Positions 50,721-61,507 of a stretch of 64,000 nt of DNA are shown in pieces (the first letter of the stretch is position 1; each line of letters opens with the position of its first letter). Under the pieces are notes generated by a model. The model was not told the DNA's origin and did no database searches. It was given only the letters and a program-made list of their open reading frames with translations. A program made the position numbers and the translations under genes. This DNA comes from Xenoacremonium recifei (lineage: Eukaryota; Ascomycota; Sordariomycetes; Hypocreales; Nectriaceae), in contig WOFQ01000055.1 of the NCBI GenBank assembly GCA_012184525.1, positions 124,001-188,000 of the forward strand. The letters run 5' to 3'.

Positions 50721-52982
50721 ATGGCTCGAACCCGTGGTGCCGGAGCCGCCTCCGCAAATCGTCGTGCAACGCATCGCGGCGCCAACAACAACCAACCGGC
50801 GCAGGCAAAGAGGCCGTCCCGCGCCGCGAAACGACGCATCACGAGTCTCAGAGACATTTCCAGCGGCGAGGATAGTCTAGGCGACTCCGATTCTCCCCTC
50901 GAGAGTCCCGACGAGGGTCACGAGACCACCGACAACGACTCTAGCGGCGATGACGATTTCGAGCCACCCTCCGCGCGCACGCAACAATCTGTCTCTCCCA
51001 GGACACTCAGGCAAACAGCGACGCAGCGCACGAGTCCTCGCCGCCCACCTTCGTCTCGTTCTCGACAGGCCGCACGTCAATCACCGACCCAGTCTCCAGT
51101 GAAGTCACGATCCACGCCACGAAAGAAGCCGGCATCGAGATCTACAAGGTCTTTCAAAAAGCGACGGACTCGATCACCAGCGCCCGCAGAGCCCGTGATC
51201 CAAGGCAACATCCCCGATTGGCTTGATCCAAGAATACCATACCGCACATGGACCGACATTTTTCATTTTGCGGCCATGGAGGGAGGTCCCGAGAACCTGA
51301 ATGCCCACTGGCTAGTTGCCGCTGCTACAGTCACCAAGGCGCTGTCCGAATCTGCGATATCTGCGTTGTATCGCAGCATTCACCTCACAAACACCAACAA
51401 GGCCAAACGCTTGTTAATGCTGCTGTCAAAGCCCAAGTCACAGACGACTTTCAACTATCGCGCTAAGATCAAGACGCTATACCTCGACATTCACGCTATC
51501 CCCCAGGCCTTTCTTCCCGGTCTGATTCATCCTCTTCCGCGGCTGCGCGAGGTTTTCTTGTTCAGCCAATTTGACCAACCACCTTATCGGCAGCTAGATA
51601 GGCCAGAACGGTGGCATTACTCGGAAGACATCTTTCAAGCGCTTGGACCTGCAGAGAGTTCTTCTGAACTTGCGAATATCAAACACTCCGCTGCAAGACT
51701 GAGAAGCTGGGAGTGGAGCGGCAGCCTCATGAAAGGTAGCTTGAAAGCCGAAAGCTTGAAAGACATTATCCGCTTTCACCAGAATCCATCTTTTGTCGAC
51801 CTCACCACGGTCAGCTTTACCAATTTCCAGGTGCCTTCGCTCTATGGGCCGGAATCTGGGGCTGCTAATGCTGCAAATGCCGGGGCGGAATTATTGGACG
51901 AGGATGGTGCGGTGATCGATGTGCTCGCCAGCGCCATCAACATGTTGCCGAACCTCAAGAAACTCTTGTTCGAGTCCTCCACGGCCATGTGTGACCGCCT
52001 GTTGCAACAACTGCCCCGAAATTTGACGTATCTAGGCCTCATCAACTGCTGGGAGGTTCGGGCTGAGGACCTAGTGGCTTTCCTCCTTACACATGGGCGA
52101 GAGATGCGAACGCTCGACTTGTTGCACAATCAATCCCTGGATTTATCGTTTCTATCAAGTTTGGCTGACATCTGCCCCAACCTTGAGGAATTACGGATGA
52201 ACCTGTCTTATTACCGACATCATGACGCGCGCTCACTTCTCAGAGATGACTCCGATCCACTGTACGAGCAGTCGATGCTCCCAGATCAGGTTCCGAAATG
52301 GCCAGCAAGTATCCGCCTGATTGATCTGGAACACATCCGTCATTGGACTCCCGAGGCTGCCGAGACCATGTTCAAGTCTCTCATCGATAGCGCTGGCGAT
52401 CTGCCCAACCTGCGCCACATCGCCATCAAGACAATGCTCAACATCCCTTGGAAGGCTCGTGCCGAGATGAGGCACAAGTGGCGAGGAAAGTTAGAAGAGG
52501 TCTTCCTCCGGCCCTACGTGCCTCCAAAGAAGCACACATCTCTGCAGCAGGAAATAAAAGAGGAGGAAGAGGAACAGTCTGCTGCCCCGCAAGCGAGACA
52601 CCGTAGGCAGGCGAGCTCTCCGCAACGACGCAGCGGCAGAATTGTAGCCCAGGCTTTGGAGAACGCCTCGAAGACAAGCTCTCCCAGGCAAAGGAACAAG
52701 CGCGTCCGGCCAACCTACAAAGAACCAGACACGGATGAGGAAGAGTTTGCTTCCGAATCAGACTCAGAAGACGACTTACAAGCCGGTTCTGAGGCTGAAT
52801 CTGCAGAAGACACCGAGCCTATCATCCAAGGCCTCTGCACCACCGTGGACATTATCTTTGACAACCAAAAACCACGAGAGCTCCAATACGGCATGGAGGA
52901 CTTCATGGATGATGACCTCGCTGAGTCAGATGAATGGGACGGCCAGGACCACGACGACACAGGCGAGGTTTACGTCTTCTAA
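50721..52982 (+). CDS. Leucine-rich-repeat-like protein with basic and acidic tails, function unknown
   Basis: A 753-residue single-exon protein, probably nuclear. Residues 1-155 are disordered and strongly basic, with KRPSRAAKRR and KKRRTRSP patches (likely NLS) and acidic SGEDSLGDSDS stretches between. From DWLDPRIPYRTWTDIFHFAA (near 165) the arrangement looks like a degenerate F-box or F-box-like segment. It is followed by an LRR-type region with repeated leucine strands: LREVFLFSQF, LKKLLFESS, LTYLGLINCWEV, MRTLDLLHNQSLDLSFL and NLEELRMNLS. The C-terminus is again disordered, with a basic KKHTSLQ region, an acidic DTDEEEFASESDSEDD stretch, and the end DDTGEVYVF. I cannot name a family member. 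The LRR/F-box reading comes from spacing only. The ATG is the first after an in-frame stop. Confidence 0.75.
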   Translation: MARTRGAGAASANRRATHRGANNNQPAQAKRPSRAAKRRITSLRDISSGEDSLGDSDSPLESPDEGHETTDNDSSGDDDFEPPSARTQQSVSPRTLRQTATQRTSPRRPPSSRSRQAARQSPTQSPVKSRSTPRKKPASRSTRSFKKRRTRSPAPAEPVIQGNIPDWLDPRIPYRTWTDIFHFAAMEGGPENLNAHWLVAAATVTKALSESAISALYRSIHLTNTNKAKRLLMLLSKPKSQTTFNYRAKIKTLYLDIHAIPQAFLPGLIHPLPRLREVFLFSQFDQPPYRQLDRPERWHYSEDIFQALGPAESSSELANIKHSAARLRSWEWSGSLMKGSLKAESLKDIIRFHQNPSFVDLTTVSFTNFQVPSLYGPESGAANAANAGAELLDEDGAVIDVLASAINMLPNLKKLLFESSTAMCDRLLQQLPRNLTYLGLINCWEVRAEDLVAFLLTHGREMRTLDLLHNQSLDLSFLSSLADICPNLEELRMNLSYYRHHDARSLLRDDSDPLYEQSMLPDQVPKWPASIRLIDLEHIRHWTPEAAETMFKSLIDSAGDLPNLRHIAIKTMLNIPWKARAEMRHKWRGKLEEVFLRPYVPPKKHTSLQQEIKEEEEEQSAAPQARHRRQASSPQRRSGRIVAQALENASKTSSPRQRNKRVRPTYKEPDTDEEEFASESDSEDDLQAGSEAESAEDTEPIIQGLCTTVDIIFDNQKPRELQYGMEDFMDDDLAESDEWDGQDHDDTGEVYVF

Positions 52983-53999
52983 CCACAGCCGCGATTCTCA
53001 ACCCAAGCCTCAGTATCACTCACCAAAACCAACGCCTGACACTTGCTACTAATACAAACACCACAACGATTGGAATGATTTTGACACACCCGTACCCAGC
53101 ACGGGAAAACGGAGAAGGAAACCGGCATGGAGGCGTAACGGTGCATTCACCCTCAACGCAGAACTTCGAGGTTCAAAGCTGGTGATATGCTAGGAATTTC
53201 AAATTTTTAATGATGGATGAGATGAGAGGGTTTTGGGCGTTGTGGAACCAGAGTAGGAATTAAGGTATGGTATTTAGCTTGTTAATTAAGGGATATTCGC
53301 TGCTATGAAGATTCGCTGAATTGATATCTTGCCGTGATGCGGTGAGGAAACCGAATTACATCCCACACAAGTTTGATCTAGCCTCCAAGTAAGTGCCAAA
53401 GGTGACGTTGTGTGATGTGGAAGTGTTTTGATTTCTGCTGCCTCAAGAAAGTATGAGTGGATCAACGAACGGATTGGCAAAGTAAAGTATCAAGACAACA
53501 GCCGTAGAAAGTCTGCAAGCCCATCACGAACCAAAAGCTAGTTGAACGCTTAAGAAAAACCCCGGTTTCTTGTAAGTCAATTAGAATTTGATATGGAAGC
53601 ATAAGGGAAACGTTGATGCGGTCTCCCCTTAACTGTTTTGATTATATTTGGTCGTTTGCTACCCTATGCATGTACCGACTACAGGTAGGTAAGAAACTTG
53701 CCTTCAGCAAAAACTAGACAACCAACATGCAATAATAGTGTTTCAACAGGCCTACAAGCGTGAGTACTTCTCGATCGCTTGTGAACTAACAGGTCCGGTG
53801 TTTATGTTTACCTGGCGAGTCAAATCTCTGGCCACGCCTTCGATTCAGTTCCACATATCATGCCCGTATCGCAACTCAGACACACACACATCATACTCAT
53901 ACAGGATTAATACACTATCGCTACCAGCGAATCCTACCAAATAACGTACAAACCAACCCCCAGCTCCAAGCCAAACAAAAATCCCAGTTCCTTGTCTCA
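52983..53999. other. Convergent 3' intergenic region, 1 kb
   Basis: AT-rich sequence between the LRR-like gene (+) and the RS-rich gene (-). No ATG frame with coding character is visible. Confidence 0.5.
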
Positions 54000-56855
54000 C
54001 TAAAACGCCGCGCCTCCCATGCCCTCCCCGGCCAAATTCTTCATACTCTTCTCGCTCAAATCACTCCTCACCGCCCACGCCCTGCTCTCACGGTCCAGCC
54101 GATCCCAGTTATACAAGCTCCGTCGCAGGCGCTCCTGCTTCAGCCGCAACTCCTCGCGCAGCTTCTCCTCCTCGTCTTTGAGCTTGCGGTAGTGCGGCTC
54201 GAGTTCGCGTGTGACGCCGAGAAGCAGGGGTGTCATGGCAGGGTCGAGTTTTCCGCCAGGGATGAGAGGTGGGAGAGTGGCGAGCATGCTTTGGGCGAGG
54301 GTTTGGCGCGGGCCGCCAGCATGTTGGGCTGAGGGCCCTGTTGGAGGGTTGAAGGGTCGAGGTTGCGTGGGTGTGGAAGAGGAGGGGGCGTGGGAGGGTG
54401 TTGCTCGGGGGCCAGTTGGGATGGGCGAGGGGCCGTTAGGGGTAGAAGGTGTTGGAGAGAGTCCGGACATTGATCGTGATGGTGCCTGACTCCATGATCC
54501 GCGTCCACGCGAACTGTACCCGCCTCGTGACGGTGGCACATAACCACGCGGTCCCGAGGGCGGGTTGGTCGGACTGGTAGTTCCTGATCGGTGGGCAGAC
54601 GTAGACGCACCAGGCGTCTGAGGGTTGCGAGCAGTCAGGGGAACGGGCGATGAGACCGAGGTGGTCAGGGTTCTATTCGCGGCAGGCCCTGTAGGGGGAG
54701 CTCGCAAAGCCGCAGGCCCTCGAGGAGGCGATCTGGACGCTGGAGTTGCCGATTCATAGGGCACAGGGCGCGGGCCGTCTCGGGGAGCCCCTAAGCCACC
54801 CGCTTGAAAGGGCGACTCTTCGCGGGACTGGAAGACTGGCGAACGGGCTCTAACTGAGCTTGGGCGAGGAGAGGACTTTCCTGACGCTGATTGAGAGGTT
54901 ATCGCTGACGAGATCCCAGACTCTCGAGGTGGAGAGGCTCGCCTGTAGGATTGATATCTGTCACCAGCGCCACGGCTCGGTGAGCGGGAGCGCGGCCGGT
55001 ACGATCCTCCTCGAGGCCCTGGAGGCGGTGATCTCGCTGGTGGTGATCGTCGGTCTCTGTTATATGGCGATCGAGACCTGCGTCTGCTACACTCGTTAGT
55101 TTTGAATCTTACGTCAAGCCCATGGTCAAAGTTACCTCTCATCTCGACGGTCAAAGTCCCTCTCTCGGTCTCTGATTCTATCACGATCCATTTCTCTCTC
55201 CCGCATCCTGTCCCGATCCCGGTCGCGGTCTCGAGCCCAGTCTCTGGCTGGTGATCGCCGCTCATACCGATCATTCCGGATAGGGGAGCGTCTCCGTGAA
55301 GGGCTACGTCGCGGAGATGGCCTCCTAATCGCTGATCTACTACGACCCCTTCGAGGACTCTCTCGCGACCTGCCGCGTCGATAACGGTCTCCGCCACTTC
55401 TGGAGCGCCGCCGCGGCGGGTATCTTCCTGGGACGTAACTATCGGATCCCGAAGGGACAGGGGGGCTGCGAGGACGAGGGCTTCTGGGTCGCGGGCTCCT
55501 AGCACGTTCCCTCACCGGGCTTCGGGCCCTTCTAGGTGAGCGATCCCGTGGGGTTGGCCGCCACGACTCCCCAGCGCCGTACCTAACAACTTCGCCATCA
55601 TCATACCTTTTGACTGGTTAGCTGCTGAATGCACCAAATTGAAGTAGAGCCGCTGAGCTTGAAATAGAACGGCCAAAGACGAAATCATAAAATCAAAACG
55701 CTGTCTCGATATGCTCGCTGGTTATCCCATCAATCGTAGCTGGGAGCGTGGCCTGGGGTTGAAGCATTTCGAAAGAGTTTGCCAAGTATCTCCTCAAGAC
55801 CGCCGAACTCTTTTTTGGGCAGGTTCAAGGGAGTTGCCCAGGTATCGATCGTCATCAACTGAGATGGCATGTCGAAGAGGACTGGGGCCTGGGGGAAATG
55901 CTCGTGGCCGGCGTCTCTTGTCGGATATTTGCCGTGTCAGGAACTTCCAGAGAATGTAGTCCTCATCGTACGCGAAATGCGGACAAGCCGTGGGGAACAC
56001 ACTGCGCATGTTGCACTGGCCAAGGCGGAGCCACAGAGGCATCATTTGGTTGAGGACCATGGTTCCTTGCCCTGTGCTGCTTGACACCAGATAGATCCTC
56101 CAGATTGTCGTGAGGACGCCATGCTTGGCGCTGGTAGCGCATAAGACGTGGTGCTCTGCTATGTCTCCGGAGCAGTTGATTCGATACGAGAACCAGCCAT
56201 AGGAGTAGGGAAAGATGGACTCTCTCAGAACAATGGCGTATAGCTTGTGGAAGTTGATGGCGTACGGACGACGGTCTCTCTCCAGCAGCTCGGGAACCCA
56301 AGGCTTGTTGATCGGCTGCAACTCCATCGCCCTGGAGCGGACCCGAAGCCAAGTGATAAACGCAGACATGTTCTCCACAAAGAAGTCGCTAGACACAAAT
56401 CCATGTGATGAATCGTCGTCGGTGTCTCTGTGGTTGTCTAGGCTCTCTCCTCCACGCCAAAGGTGAGGGGTCGTATCGGCGGCATCGCTCAGGTCATCCG
56501 AGAGGGTTTCCGTAGACATGTTTGAATCGTCGCGTCGATGTGAGTCGCAGGGTCCTTCTCGCAACAGTTCCTCCGTCAGGAAGTCCGTCTCTCGTTTCGT
56601 GCCCGAAATCTCAACGATCGCGCGGTGCGTGCCTCCAGCCCTCTTCTTCCCAGCTATCCGCGAGCCACGACAAGCCAGCCAGAAACAGCTCTCCAAGCAT
56701 CGAACAAGGCTCCAACCAGCGAGCGTTCCGTCCCCCAAAAGATACACCGATCCATACAACAAACGATGCTCCAAAGCGTGACCATGAAAGAAGACAGAAT
56801 GAAAGAAAACAGTTGCCACTCACCTCCTCCCTCGGTTATCTCGATCGCGGTCCAT
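54000..56855 (-). CDS. Arginine/serine-rich (RS-domain) protein, likely RNA-processing
   Basis: Predicted 529-residue nuclear protein. Proposed exons: 56824-56855 (ATG, 32 nt), 55136-55606 and 54000-55086. The second intron (49 nt, GTAAC...GTGTAG, CTAAC branch) is clear: it switches between two open frames and restores RS-rich reading. The first intron, 1217 nt, is inferred. Exon 1 (MDRDRDNRGR) has a perfect GTGAGT donor, and the RS frame is open only back to a CTAAC/AAAAG acceptor. Joining them is in phase and reads MDRDRDNRGRRYDDGEVV; no nearer ATG exists in that frame. Residues about 20-190 are RS/RD dipeptide-rich, as in SR-type splicing proteins. The middle is Pro/Ser/Gly-rich. A conserved-looking helical C-terminus (TRELEPHYRKLKDEEEKLRE) ends at GGAAF. 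No RRM is visible. A 241-codon ORF lies inside intron 1. Confidence 0.7.
55794..56519 (-). CDS. Hypothetical protein nested in an intron of the RS-rich gene
   Basis: An ATG frame of 241 residues on the same strand, between the first two proposed exons of the RS-rich gene. The N-terminus is acidic and polar (STETLSDDLSDAAD). From residue about 45 it looks like a folded domain with many aromatic residues: AFITWLRVRSRAMEL, YAINFHKLYAIVLRESIFPYSYGWFSYR, HGVLTTIWRIYLVSSS and YDEDYILWKFLTRQI. The tail is basic (KRRRPRAF, QKRVRRS). I do not recognise the family. The frame stays open about 100 more codons upstream but without ATG. It could be a separate nested gene, an alternative terminal exon of the RS-rich gene, or a gene whose own first exon is 56824-56855. 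Confidence 0.5.
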   Translation of the reverse strand: MSTETLSDDLSDAADTTPHLWRGGESLDNHRDTDDDSSHGFVSSDFFVENMSAFITWLRVRSRAMELQPINKPWVPELLERDRRPYAINFHKLYAIVLRESIFPYSYGWFSYRINCSGDIAEHHVLCATSAKHGVLTTIWRIYLVSSSTGQGTMVLNQMMPLWLRLGQCNMRSVFPTACPHFAYDEDYILWKFLTRQISDKRRRPRAFPPGPSPLRHAISVDDDRYLGNSLEPAQKRVRRS

Positions 56856-57630
56856 CGTTGTTGAAAGCGGTGAATTTGCCCACCAAGTCCGCGGCAGGCG
56901 CCTGGTTTGGTCTAGGCGCCGTCAAGGTCGTTCGTTCTTGGAAAAGGTAAAAGGCCGCCTGGGCGCGTCGTCGCGATGGAGTTCAGGAGCGATTGCGAAA
57001 ATCAGGACGGAGATTTAGAGTGCCGATGGCCGGATAAGGCGATAAGGATTGGTGCGCGCTGGGATTCTGCACTGTAGAGTACGCACTGTACCTCGAACTT
57101 CAACGATACGTTGAGTGCGATATGCCTTATAAATGGGAACCCCCCGCAAAAGCGGATTTAGACACGCTTAGTTAATGTGCTTAGATTTACTTATTGGATT
57201 TTATGTATTCAATCTTGATTTTTACATACAAGCCCTGATTTTATTCTCAGTCTCAAACTATTCTCAGTTGCTGATTTCGTACCAGCCTTTACTACCAAAA
57301 GACATTTTTTGGTTTGCTGCGTCAGAACTGAGATAGTAGATCCTAGCAATTCTAAGATCTTCTTGTATGTGTAGGGATTCTGGAAACACTGTTGCTCCGC
57401 ATCACTCAAGATCTTTCAGAAAGAACATCCAATTAGAAACTCATTCTCCTGTAACGCCGACTTGATTATGAGGAACTGTGTATCTCCAGCCTATCAAGAG
57501 TCGAAAACCACCTTAAATAATCAGTCATCCATAATCCTCTTTATCCATCTCTAAACGAACAGATTTCCATGCCTACTATCAACCTTGCAAACCCTTCTAG
57601 GATCGGTCCAGTCCCGAATCGATACCCTTC
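56856..57630. other. Intergenic region, RS-rich gene promoter / HDA1 3' side
   Basis: A GC-rich promoter-like part (56856-57060) changes to AT-rich sequence (57120-57600). A minus-strand frame over 57209-57409 lacks an ATG but has protein-like composition; see findings. Confidence 0.5.
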
Positions 57631-60052
57631 TTAGCTCTTGTCCTCCTCCGTCGTGTCGCCCCGCGAACTCGCCAACCGTTCAAGCATAAACTCCTGCGCC
57701 TGCTCCGCGTGAGCGCGCATCATCTGATTCAGCGAGTCCTTAGGGCTCTTGACGACGTTGCCAAACCGCCGCTTCTGGACCTTCTTGACCAGCTGGGGGT
57801 CTAGCCAGCAAGCGTGGCCCGATGCGACGTATACGAGTGAGTTGTCCTTGTACCACTGGCTGAGATCGACGTCGATATCGGACTTGACGGGGCGGAGGTT
57901 GCCCGTGACGAAGTTGACGACGCCGCTTATTCGTGAGGTGACATCTAAAGGATGTTAACAGAGGGGACAGGGATATTAGGGGTAGGTTTGGAGTTGCTTA
58001 CTTCTGTTTATAAGGAGTACTTTGACGCCGAGGTATGCGTTACCAACGCCCATCAAGAAGATCTCGTCGGCGTGGTAGAGCTGCAGATAGTTGTCCCAGA
58101 GATAACAGACGAGCGACTTTATCTGCTCCTGCAAGGCCTTTTCGGCAAATCCGGGTATAAATGCATCCGTATCCTTGAGAAGTCAGCGATGGCCTTGCGC
58201 TGGGGACCATATGAGTAACTACCTCGTCGTTTGTGATGTAAGCCGGAATGTTGATGTCCATAACACCAAACTTCTGACCAACAGCCCAGTCGATGTATTC
58301 CGCCACACCGTCAACCTGCGCATATCAGTGAGAACTCTCGCATCATTCCGCATTCAGAGTACTTACGACCCAAGAATTATGTGGCTCGATCGACACGTCG
58401 ACAACGTCCGGCTGAGCAAGGAGCTGTGGTCTACTGAAGTCAATACCGCTCTCCACAAGAGACAATCATGAGCCTTACGGGTCGTGGATGATGAGCAAGA
58501 TCCTCTTCGCCTCGTGCAAGTTCGGCGTCACCAGCACCTGGTTCTCAAACGATTTGTACAGATGCTCGCGCTGCACATACAGCGGCACCATATCGTACTT
58601 TGTTTGCAACGCCTGCCGCTGTGCACTGCGCACTACATCGTGTAGCCGATTGCCGCCCAACTCGCGTACCTCCGGCATGTTGACGACACCCAGACGCATA
58701 CACTCCCAGAAGGGTGCCTGGTGAGCCTGAACCTTGCCCAGCACGCGCGACGCCTCCTTGTTAATACGCGGAATCTCGAAGCGTGGTGGCGGCTCGCCCA
58801 TTAGTGTGCGGGCGACGGCCACGGCGGAGTTGGAGATGGCCTTGAGGTTGTATCCGCCTTCGAGACAGACAGCCACCTTGCCGTCGGCTAGGGACATGAG
58901 CATGTGCGTTAGATGGGAGTAGCAGGTTGGCGAGACGAAGCAGCCGCCCAGCTCGTCACCATCTGCTGCATCAAAACCCGCCGAGATGACGACAAGGTCA
59001 GGGTTGAACTCCTTGGCGATGGGCATCACAATTCGCTGGAAAGCGGCCATGTACTCGCCATCGCCCATGCCCTGGGCGTGCCAGCCGATGTTGACGTTCC
59101 GGCCGAGTCCAGGGCCTCTACCGCAGTTTTCGATGCCTCCATCAGGTATCGCTGGGTCGGGAGGCTTGCCAGGGTAGAAAGATCCGTTCTGGTATACATG
59201 CAGTGAGATGTAAAGCACGTTGGGGTCGTCGTAGAATATGTTCTGGATGCCGTTGCCGTGATGGACGTCCCAGTCCAGAATCATGACCTTGCGGCATAAC
59301 TCTGGATAGTCCTTTTGGCACACCCTTACTGCAACCGGCACATTGTTGAAAAAGCAGAAGCCCATAGGTTGGTCATGCTCAGCGTGATGGCCCGGCGGTC
59401 GAATAACGGCAAAGGCATTCTTGACCTCGCCCGTCACGACATTCTTGCAAGTCTCGATGGCACCGCCAGTCGACAACAGCGCCACAGGATGCGACATGCT
59501 CCCGACATACAGCGACTCGCGGCCCTGATCATATCGCTTGGTCAGCTCGCGCAGTTCGGCGGTGCTGGCCGTGTCTAGAGCCTCGACCCAGCGCAGATGC
59601 TCGGGCGTGTGAGCGAGGCAGATCTCCTCGCGGGTGGCTGGGCGCGCGGCTATCCGCCACATGTACCGCGTGGGACACTCGCGGATGATGCGCGGCAGCT
59701 CGGCCTCTGGACCAGTGTAGACGAGGCCGTTGCGCTTGAAGGCCTTGAAGATCTCGTGGATGCGCCGCGGATCCTCGGGGTGGTGGGTGTTGGGGCTGAA
59801 GTCGGCGTTCATGTGCAGTTTCATGCGATCATCGTAGCAGCAGCCGGTTGGCAGTAGACCGCGGCGCTTCATCTGTTCTAGAGCAAGGTCCTGAGGCTCC
59901 AGATCGCTGTCACCGTCGTAACTGTCGTCTGTTGCCGTGTCGTCATCATCATGGCCGGTGCCGGTGCCTGTGCCGGTGCCAGAGAAACCATTAGTCGCCT
60001 CTGCATCGTGCATAGGGTGGTCCTCGCCGTCCATGGTGACAGTAGTACTCAT
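57631..60052 (-). CDS. HDA1: Class II histone deacetylase HDA1
   Basis: Zinc-dependent histone deacetylase, nuclear, 739 residues. Exons: 58479-60052, 58367-58433, 58223-58315, 58002-58173, 57631-57944, with introns of 45-57 nt, GT-AG, in phase. The catalytic domain covers residues about 80-430: RPPGHHAEHD (about 216-225, tandem His), DWDVHHGNG (about 258-266, zinc-binding Asp/His), ISAGFDAADGD (about 356-366, second zinc Asp) and CLEGGYN. The C-terminal Arb2-type domain, characteristic of fungal Hda1/Clr3, is encoded by the small exons (LLIIHDPRPQLLAQPDVVDVS, EYIDWAVGQKFGVMDINIP, GVVNFVTGNLRP). The N-terminus has a Gly-Thr repeat followed by Asp-rich sequence. Clr3/Hda1 proteins remove H3 acetylation in silenced regions (family knowledge). 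Confidence 0.96.
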
Positions 60053-61507
60053 GATGAACGGGCAGAGGACTCCCCAGTGTGGGAGCCGTGAAGTTGGCTG
60101 CCCTGAGGGAAACGAGGCTTGTCCGCTCCGGCTGAAGGGGGTGCCTCGGGATTTCAGAAGCTGGAACCGAGGGTTGGCACTCAGCTACAAGGGGGATATC
60201 TGGAGAGGTGTTAGTAAGTTCTGAAGGACCTTTGAATCATTGCGACTGAGATTGTCGAGCAGTGGGAAGGAGGTGTGTTGCAGCGCATCGGGGCGACTCG
60301 ACCAGGTGATGTGATGTTTGGACAAGGCTGATATGAAGCGGTTGAATCTTTGAAGAGAACAGCTTGCGACTTCAACTGGAAGCCGCGATCTGATTTGAGA
60401 GAAGGGATGGGTATGGTGTAATGCTCTTATGGAGACAGTAGAGATATGGGCATGTGAAATTGGAGGGAGGTGAAGGTCTCGGGGGGTTATCAAGGCCACT
60501 TCACTTACTGGTGTCAGTCTCTCAGGATGAGCAGTGAAGGACAGGACGCGATCGCGCGATGGCAGCGCAAGCCTTTGAGACAGACAAGACGGCCTCAAGG
60601 CTCTCAGAAATGCCTCCTCGTCAGTTGCTGGAAGCCCAGACGTCAGCGCTTCACGCAGGCGGGAATGCGCTGCGCCAGGGGATGCGGGTAGATCGTCAGG
60701 TATTGGCCTGGCTTAATTAAGATGGAGGATGCTAGCGAGATGGAGAGTTGAGGCTCGCCAGTGGAGGTTGAGGCTCAGCATGCCGAATGCGCTATGGCTG
60801 GTCTTTTTAGCGGGAGAGCAATAGCGCCCCTCACAGTGGTCGGGTTAGGCATTCCATCCAAGCCTCCTGTCCACCTCATGAACCTTTTGCTCTTCTGGCT
60901 GTGTTTCTCAATTTGATTTTCTTTGCATAGTTTCTTGTAGTTCTTGTTTGCATCCAAGACAAAAATATAATTTGTGAATAGACATTGCATAGTATCACTG
61001 CTTGCCCTTTGTCTTGCTTTTCGTCAACCATCTGTCCTAGAAATCATCATGCAAATGACGGAACCTCCTACGACAGAAGGGAAGGAAGAAAAAGTCATTG
61101 AATACAAGTTTACACTACTCTAAGATATATAACCTTTCTAAAATCATATTGAACACTCGGATTCATTTGGGCTGATCGAGTAGAAAAAGCAAGTACGCCT
61201 TCTAAACGAGGGGTTCGCAACAAGAATCAGATCTGTCCTGAAACAGAACACAAAAAACATAGAACTGGAATAGATTCTGAAATACGCTTTGGGATAAGTC
61301 AAAGAACCTTCTGCGTTAAGAAATATATCTTTGCCTTTCGTGTTGCGCTTCTTCTCATTCTTCAGTAGTACCGAGAGCCTGGCGACTGGTGATAGCTTCC
61401 TGCGTGATTAGGAACGGTCAAGGGGCAACTAATTGTGAATGAGAATTCATCATTCGATTTTCTATCTAATGTCTATCTCCGATCTCGACCAAGCTCTCTC
61501 CCACCTA
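60053..61507. other. Intergenic region, HDA1 promoter / F-box gene 3' side
   Basis: 1.45 kb with both flanking genes on minus. The HDA1-proximal part is mixed; 60900-61500 is AT-rich. No gene is visible. Confidence 0.5.
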
